Below, piece by piece: positions 60,227 through 64,000 of a DNA stretch of 64,000 nt. Source of the stretch: Lysinibacillus timonensis (GTDB lineage Bacteria > Bacillota > Bacilli > Bacillales_A > Planococcaceae); assembly GCF_900291985.1 (NCBI RefSeq), contig NZ_LT985980.1:3122001-3186000 (forward strand), given 5' to 3'. The position numbers were made by a program, and so were the translations under genes. Numbering within the stretch: the stretch's first letter is position 1; each line of letters opens with the position of its first letter. The notes under the pieces were generated by a model, which made no database searches, was not told where the DNA came from, and saw only the letters and a program-made list of their open reading frames with translations.

Positions 60227-60958
60227 ATGTTTTTAAAAAAAATTGAATTATTACGTGAAGAGATTGAGTCGTTTAGTAAATATCCTTTTTCGATTCCTGC
60301 TATAAAACATCTCCATCAGATTGAGTTCCATCAAAATGTCACCTTTTTCGTTGGGGAAAATGGTACGGGTAAATCAACATTACTTGAAGCCATTGCAGAT
60401 AAGTGCGGTTTTAATACGGCAGGAGGGGGAAAAAACAATTTTTATCAGGTACACGCGTCTGAATCTGCTCTTTCAGAAAATTTAAGACTCTCCTGGTTAC
60501 CTAAAATATCAAATGGTTTCTTTCTTCGCGCGGAGTCATTTTACCATTTTGCTTCCCATCTAGATGATGTAGGTATTAAAGATCCAAGGGTGTTTGATGC
60601 CTATGGTGGAAGATCATTGCACGAGCAATCACATGGAGAATCTTTTCTATCGCTTTTCCTTAATCGATTTGGTGGAAAAGCAATTTATTTATTGGACGAG
60701 CCGGAAGCGGCACTATCCCCTCAAAGACAACTCACATTATTAAGAATCCTCCATGATTTAGTTTCTACAGGGGATACCCAATTCATTATCGCAACACATT
60801 CACCGATTCTTTTAGGATTTCCAGGAGCTACTATCTATAGCTTTGATGAAGGGATAATACAAGAAGTGGATTATGAATCAACAGAACACTATCAAATAAC
60901 CAAATACTTTTTAGACAATCGAGAACGCTTTTTAAGGGAAATATTCAAGGATGGCTAA
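60227..60958 (+). CDS. AAA-type ATPase of the ABC/SMC superfamily
   Basis: A 243-residue ATPase. Walker A GENGTGKST, the signature-like HGESFLSLF, Walker B AIYLLDEPEAALSP and switch His in ATHSPILLGFPGA fit the AAA_21/AAA_23 group of stand-alone ABC-like ATPases, some of which act in nucleic-acid or toxin-antitoxin systems. Role here unknown. AGGTG lies before the ATG. About 50 nt before the MocR-type gene but probably separate. Confidence 0.85.
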   Translation: MFLKKIELLREEIESFSKYPFSIPAIKHLHQIEFHQNVTFFVGENGTGKSTLLEAIADKCGFNTAGGGKNNFYQVHASESALSENLRLSWLPKISNGFFLRAESFYHFASHLDDVGIKDPRVFDAYGGRSLHEQSHGESFLSLFLNRFGGKAIYLLDEPEAALSPQRQLTLLRILHDLVSTGDTQFIIATHSPILLGFPGATIYSFDEGIIQEVDYESTEHYQITKYFLDNRERFLREIFKDG

Positions 60959-61008
60959 ACATAGAATAGCCACACAACTATATGGAGTGTGATTAAGGAA
61001 GTGGGAAG

Positions 61009-62397
61009 ATGTCAGTAAATTCTATTAGTAGTGACATAATGAGTTGGAAACCTGTTATTAATAAAAAATTTAAACCGCTGTATATTACAATTGCGAATCA
61101 ACTAGAACAGGATATTTTAAAAGGAATACTTGTTCCAGGTACGAAGTTACCACCACAAAGAGAGCTTGCTAACTACTTAAACGTTAATTTAAGTACCATT
61201 TCAAAAGCTCTAAAAGTAAGTGAATCTAAAGGATTATTAACAACAGCTATAGGTAGTGGTACATTTGTTTCTTATGAAGCATTATCAAATGTATATTTTC
61301 TATCCGAGAACGATGGGCCCAAAATGATTGATATGGGTAAAGTGGTTTCAGATATTTCTTCTAATGAACAGTTAACGGAACAACTTAAAAGCATGTTAAA
61401 AGAACCAAATTTAATAAAACAGTTTAATGATAATGTGCCTAATGGGCTTCAGTGGCATAAGGATGCTGCTGTTTTATTCATGAAAAAAGCGGGGTTTTCA
61501 ACAACTCCCCATACAATACATTTTGCACATGGAGGTCAAAATGCGATTACTGCCATTTTGCTAGGGCTATGTAAACCTGGAGATAAATTAGGGACGGATC
61601 CACATACATATTTAGGATTGAAAAATGTTGCAACAATGCTTGGAATCCAACTAATTCCTATAAAATGGGAAAATGGCGCTATAAGTGAAGAGGAATTACT
61701 GAAAGCTTGTCAAAACGATAACATCAAAGGTGTTTACATCACACCAGATTATCAAAATCCAACCACTAGTAACATGTCTTCTGTTCGTAAAAAGGCGATT
61801 GCTCAAATTGCAAAACAATATAACCTTTTCGTTATAGAAGATGCAACCTATACGCTATTAAGGAAAAGTAAAGAAAAAGCACTAGCTTCCTATGCGTCGG
61901 AGCAAACAATTTATATTGCAAATTTATCCAAATCAATTGCATCGGGATTACGATTAGCCTTTATGTCAGTCCCGGACAAATTTAGTCAACAAATTACCAA
62001 AGTGTTATATAGTATCAACATTGCGGTTTCACCATTAATGTTAGAGTTAGTTTCACGTATCATTGTGTCCAATACAATAGAAAACATAGTCGATAATCAT
62101 CAACAACATATAAAAATAAGAAACAAAATCGTTAACCAGTACTTAGGTCGTTTTCATTGTCATGGTGAAGATCATTGTAGTTTTAGATGGCTACAACTTC
62201 CTTCTAGCATCACAGGATCAGAATTTGAAACCTTAGCGTTAGAAAATGGAGTACAAATTTATGCAGCAGAACGCTTCGTGGTGGGGGACAGTTCACCTGA
62301 TCAAGCTGTCCGTTTATCCATTATGGCACCAAAAACAAACGAAGAATTAGAAGAAGGTTTAAAGATATTACAACAACTTTTAAACAGATTCACCTAA
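61009..62397 (+). CDS. MocR-type (GntR-aminotransferase fusion) regulator
   Basis: A 462-residue protein: an N-terminal GntR winged helix (about 20-90, PLYITIANQLEQDILKG, LPPQRELANYLNV) and a fold-type I PLP aminotransferase domain. The PLP lysine is Lys308 in NLSKSIASGLRLAF; PDYQNPTTSNMS and EDATYTLLR carry other cofactor contacts. MocR proteins sense PLP or amino-acid derivatives and often act on a neighbouring gene. The target is not clear from position. Confidence 0.9.
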   Translation: MSVNSISSDIMSWKPVINKKFKPLYITIANQLEQDILKGILVPGTKLPPQRELANYLNVNLSTISKALKVSESKGLLTTAIGSGTFVSYEALSNVYFLSENDGPKMIDMGKVVSDISSNEQLTEQLKSMLKEPNLIKQFNDNVPNGLQWHKDAAVLFMKKAGFSTTPHTIHFAHGGQNAITAILLGLCKPGDKLGTDPHTYLGLKNVATMLGIQLIPIKWENGAISEEELLKACQNDNIKGVYITPDYQNPTTSNMSSVRKKAIAQIAKQYNLFVIEDATYTLLRKSKEKALASYASEQTIYIANLSKSIASGLRLAFMSVPDKFSQQITKVLYSINIAVSPLMLELVSRIIVSNTIENIVDNHQQHIKIRNKIVNQYLGRFHCHGEDHCSFRWLQLPSSITGSEFETLALENGVQIYAAERFVVGDSSPDQAVRLSIMAPKTNEELEEGLKILQQLLNRFT

Positions 62398-62479
62398 TTT
62401 ATTTTGTTTAATATTCAATATTATTGATAATGACGAGGTAACTTTACGTAGATAATTAAAAGAAATTTTATAACAATAA

Positions 62480-62512
62480 TGAGCATTTGCCCTTTAAGCA
62501 AATGCTTTTTTC
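62480..62512 (+). terminator. Intrinsic terminator after the MocR-type gene
   Basis: AGCATTTGC pairs with GCAAATGCT around CCTTTAA, followed by TTTTT. Confidence 0.8.
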
Positions 62513-62578
62513 ATTTGAAAGAATATTACTTCATCGAGGCTGAAATTGTTTAACACTGATTATTTAAATATTTATTTA

Positions 62579-62612
62579 AAAGAACAGGTATAATTCCCTG
62601 TTCTTTTTTTGT
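62579..62612 (+). terminator. Second intrinsic terminator
   Basis: AAAGAACAG pairs with CTGTTCTTT around GTATAATTCC, followed by TTTTT. Confidence 0.75.
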
Positions 62613-62755
62613 GTATAAAATTAAAAATCTTTGACAATGATAAATTTAACAATTGATAGTTTTCAAGATTGCGTCAGTTCATCCATTATCTGTATTTAAT
62701 TGAAATTTAGTGTTCAAAAGGAATATTTTCATGTTTAATGATGGAGGATATCTAA

Positions 62756-63631
62756 ATGAAAGTTAATGAATATTTGAAACTGTTAATAAAATCAGCAACT
62801 TTTGATAGGAAAAGTATGGTCATATTTCCAACTGTCAAACTAATTTCAGTTTTACTTTTCATGATTATTTGCATGAATATAGTAGCGCACATGAATGATA
62901 GACCAAATGAAAAGATTGTACTAGAAGAAAAGCAAATGATCAATAAGGAAAATTTCAATACTTTAGATTTAACTTTTACAAATCAATTAGAATCAGAAGA
63001 GTTATCAAAGAAATCGGTAATGAAAGAAACAAAGGATGTGCAATCCAAGGTAGAGTCTTTAAAAGATCAATCGCAAATAGCTGATCTACAAAATAATATA
63101 AAAGATGAGGAAACCGAAGTGGAGCAACTCCAATTAGAAGAACTACAAAATGATCAACCTCAAATTGAAGTGTCTCAAACTCAACCTTCCTTTCCGTACC
63201 GAAAAGAACTTCCAATCCCATATGAACATCAAGAGTATTTGTATTCACTATGTGAAGATTATGGATTAGAATACGATAAAGTTCTAGCGGTTATGGAACA
63301 CGAAAGCAAATTTGACCCAAATGCAATTGGAGCAACTTCAGACTTTGGCTACTTTCAAATAAATGCAATTAATCACGACTGGTTATCACAAACGCTTGGC
63401 ACGCCGAATGATCCATTAGACCCGTATGTAAATATGCAATGGGGAACATATATGCTATCAAAATTAACGAACTCCTGGGAATATCATGGGCTAACGGGTG
63501 TAGCATTAGAAGAAGCAGTTTTAAGTTCGTACAATAAAGGTGTCTCCGGATATAAAAAAACGGGTAAAGCAACGAAGTATATAGAGAAAGTAAGAAAATC
63601 TTATGAGTTAATACAAAACGGTTATATGTAA
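62756..63631 (+). CDS. Membrane-anchored lytic transglycosylase-like protein (SLT domain)
   Basis: A 291-residue protein: an N-terminal membrane helix (about 22-43, signal-anchor), a Glu/Gln-rich linker with coiled-coil tendency (about 50-145), and an SLT domain (about 155-285) with the catalytic Glu in LAVMEHESKFDPNAIG and the typical DFGYFQINAINHDWL and SYNKGVSGY blocks. It would cut peptidoglycan glycan strands outside the cell. GGAGG precedes the ATG. Single gene with a downstream hairpin. Confidence 0.92.
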   Translation: MKVNEYLKLLIKSATFDRKSMVIFPTVKLISVLLFMIICMNIVAHMNDRPNEKIVLEEKQMINKENFNTLDLTFTNQLESEELSKKSVMKETKDVQSKVESLKDQSQIADLQNNIKDEETEVEQLQLEELQNDQPQIEVSQTQPSFPYRKELPIPYEHQEYLYSLCEDYGLEYDKVLAVMEHESKFDPNAIGATSDFGYFQINAINHDWLSQTLGTPNDPLDPYVNMQWGTYMLSKLTNSWEYHGLTGVALEEAVLSSYNKGVSGYKKTGKATKYIEKVRKSYELIQNGYM

Positions 63632-63680
63632 AAGAGAAATAAGAGGTAAGTAACGTAGTTTAGAATAGATGGAAATGTTA

Positions 63681-63710
63681 TATACCTTACCTAAATTTAG
63701 GTAAGGTATA
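63681..63710. terminator. 30 bp perfect palindrome between convergent genes
   Basis: A perfect inverted repeat without a loop spacer, centred on AAATTT, with arms carrying CCTTACC/GGTAAGG. Between the lytic transglycosylase and the leftward spore-peptide gene. Possibly a bidirectional terminator, though T-runs are short. Confidence 0.55.
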
Positions 63711-63744
63711 AAATGCTAATTAGACTTTTAAGAAATATTAGTTA

Positions 63745-63954
63745 TTATTTGTTCTTATTCGATTTTTGATTTTTATCATGATTCGTTGCGTTATTTTTAT
63801 TTTTCACTTTTGAGTCAAACTCTTCCGCAAATTCTGCCGTATTATCTTCCGGGTTATCCTGATGACTTGTTGTATTGATATGCAAATGTTTGTATGTTTC
63901 AAATGGATTATGTGTACGTTCATTTAACGTTTTTGCATTATTTTTATTTCCCAT
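63745..63954 (-). CDS. Small gamma-type-like SASP
   Basis: A 69-residue Asn/Lys-rich hydrophilic protein. It opens MGNKNNAKTLNERTHNPF and contains AEFAEEFDSKVKNKNNA, which resembles the EFASETNAQQVRKQN unit of gamma-type SASP and the peptide at 45645-45773. I infer a spore storage protein, with a long low-complexity tail (NHDKNQKSNKNK). GGAGGTGAACAGCT precedes the ATG. Confidence 0.65.
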   Translation of the reverse strand: MGNKNNAKTLNERTHNPFETYKHLHINTTSHQDNPEDNTAEFAEEFDSKVKNKNNATNHDKNQKSNKNK

Positions 63955-64000
63955 AGCTGTTCACCTCCTAGAGTCTTAATTTGTACGAGGATAGGAGGTT

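Noticed and set aside
60227-62397. AAA ATPase plus MocR-type gene as a defence or toxin-antitoxin module
   Set aside because: The ATPase lacks an adjacent nuclease or toxin and the MocR-type gene is a metabolic regulator family; no supporting context.

Overview
The window comes from a low-GC, endospore-forming Gram-positive bacterium. Strong GGAGG ribosome-binding sites, many TTG and GTG starts, an H-type small acid-soluble spore protein, a Spo0E-like phosphatase and gamma-type-like spore peptides all point to Bacillales. Gene content resembles the Lysinibacillus/Solibacillus side of the Planococcaceae, but that placement is inference. No rRNA, tRNA, CRISPR array, intact insertion sequence or prophage was seen.

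Layout. (1) 1-4324 is a persulfide/sulfide detoxification operon: the tail of a CsoR/CstR-type sensor, two small rhodaneses, a TusA-rhodanese fusion, a DsrE-like protein, a rhodanese-metallo-beta-lactamase fusion, a TusA protein and a TauE-type exporter, with three ATACC-N6-GGTAW operator-like sites. (2) 4554-22300 holds mostly single genes: acetyltransferase, RDD protein, NSS symporter, luciferase-like oxidoreductase, HAD phosphatase, a lipoprotein, Spo0E-like peptide, YkuS, nucleoid-associated protein, CzcD-type efflux, NupC, SDR, TrhO and a PAS-GGDEF-EAL protein. (3) 22369-30958 is a cobalamin uptake/salvage operon (btuF, btuC, btuD-cbiZ fusion, cbiA, cobA-type adenosyltransferase, cobQ, signal-less btuF paralogue) behind a promoter and cobalamin riboswitch. 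(4) 30861-32580 is repeat-rich and contains a cold-shock gene, two copies of a ~185 nt repeat and a tyrosine-recombinase remnant. (5) 32839-36842 is a leftward thiamine-precursor transport operon behind a TPP riboswitch. (6) 37528-40596 is a leftward SsuCBA-type transporter with a DsbA-like protein. (7) 40868-53775 holds mixed genes: Zn-ribbon proteins, YnfA, DUF423, SspH, YqjF, YhfP-like reductase, a lipoprotein serpin, a HisB-type phosphatase, SelO, a ferritin-like/cupin fusion and a chemoreceptor. (8) 54036-58645 is a class Ib ribonucleotide reductase operon (nrdHIEF) plus dut, preceded by two NrdR-box-like palindromes and a second cobalamin riboswitch. (9) 58766-63954 holds a duplicated DUF1259 protein, an AAA ATPase, a MocR-type regulator, a lytic transglycosylase-like protein and a spore peptide.

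Regions 3 and 8 look functionally linked. Both are headed by cobalamin riboswitches, so vitamin B12 status should set both B12 acquisition and expression of the B12-independent ribonucleotide reductase. The sequence implies, but does not contain, a B12-dependent reductase elsewhere in the genome. I did not find a wholly new system. The strongest items are the NrdR-box plus B12-riboswitch leader, the triple operator layout of the sulfur operon, the unusual expression platform of the btu leader, the ferritin-cupin fusion, the lipoprotein serpin, and several small spore-type genes shorter than usual gene-calling limits.
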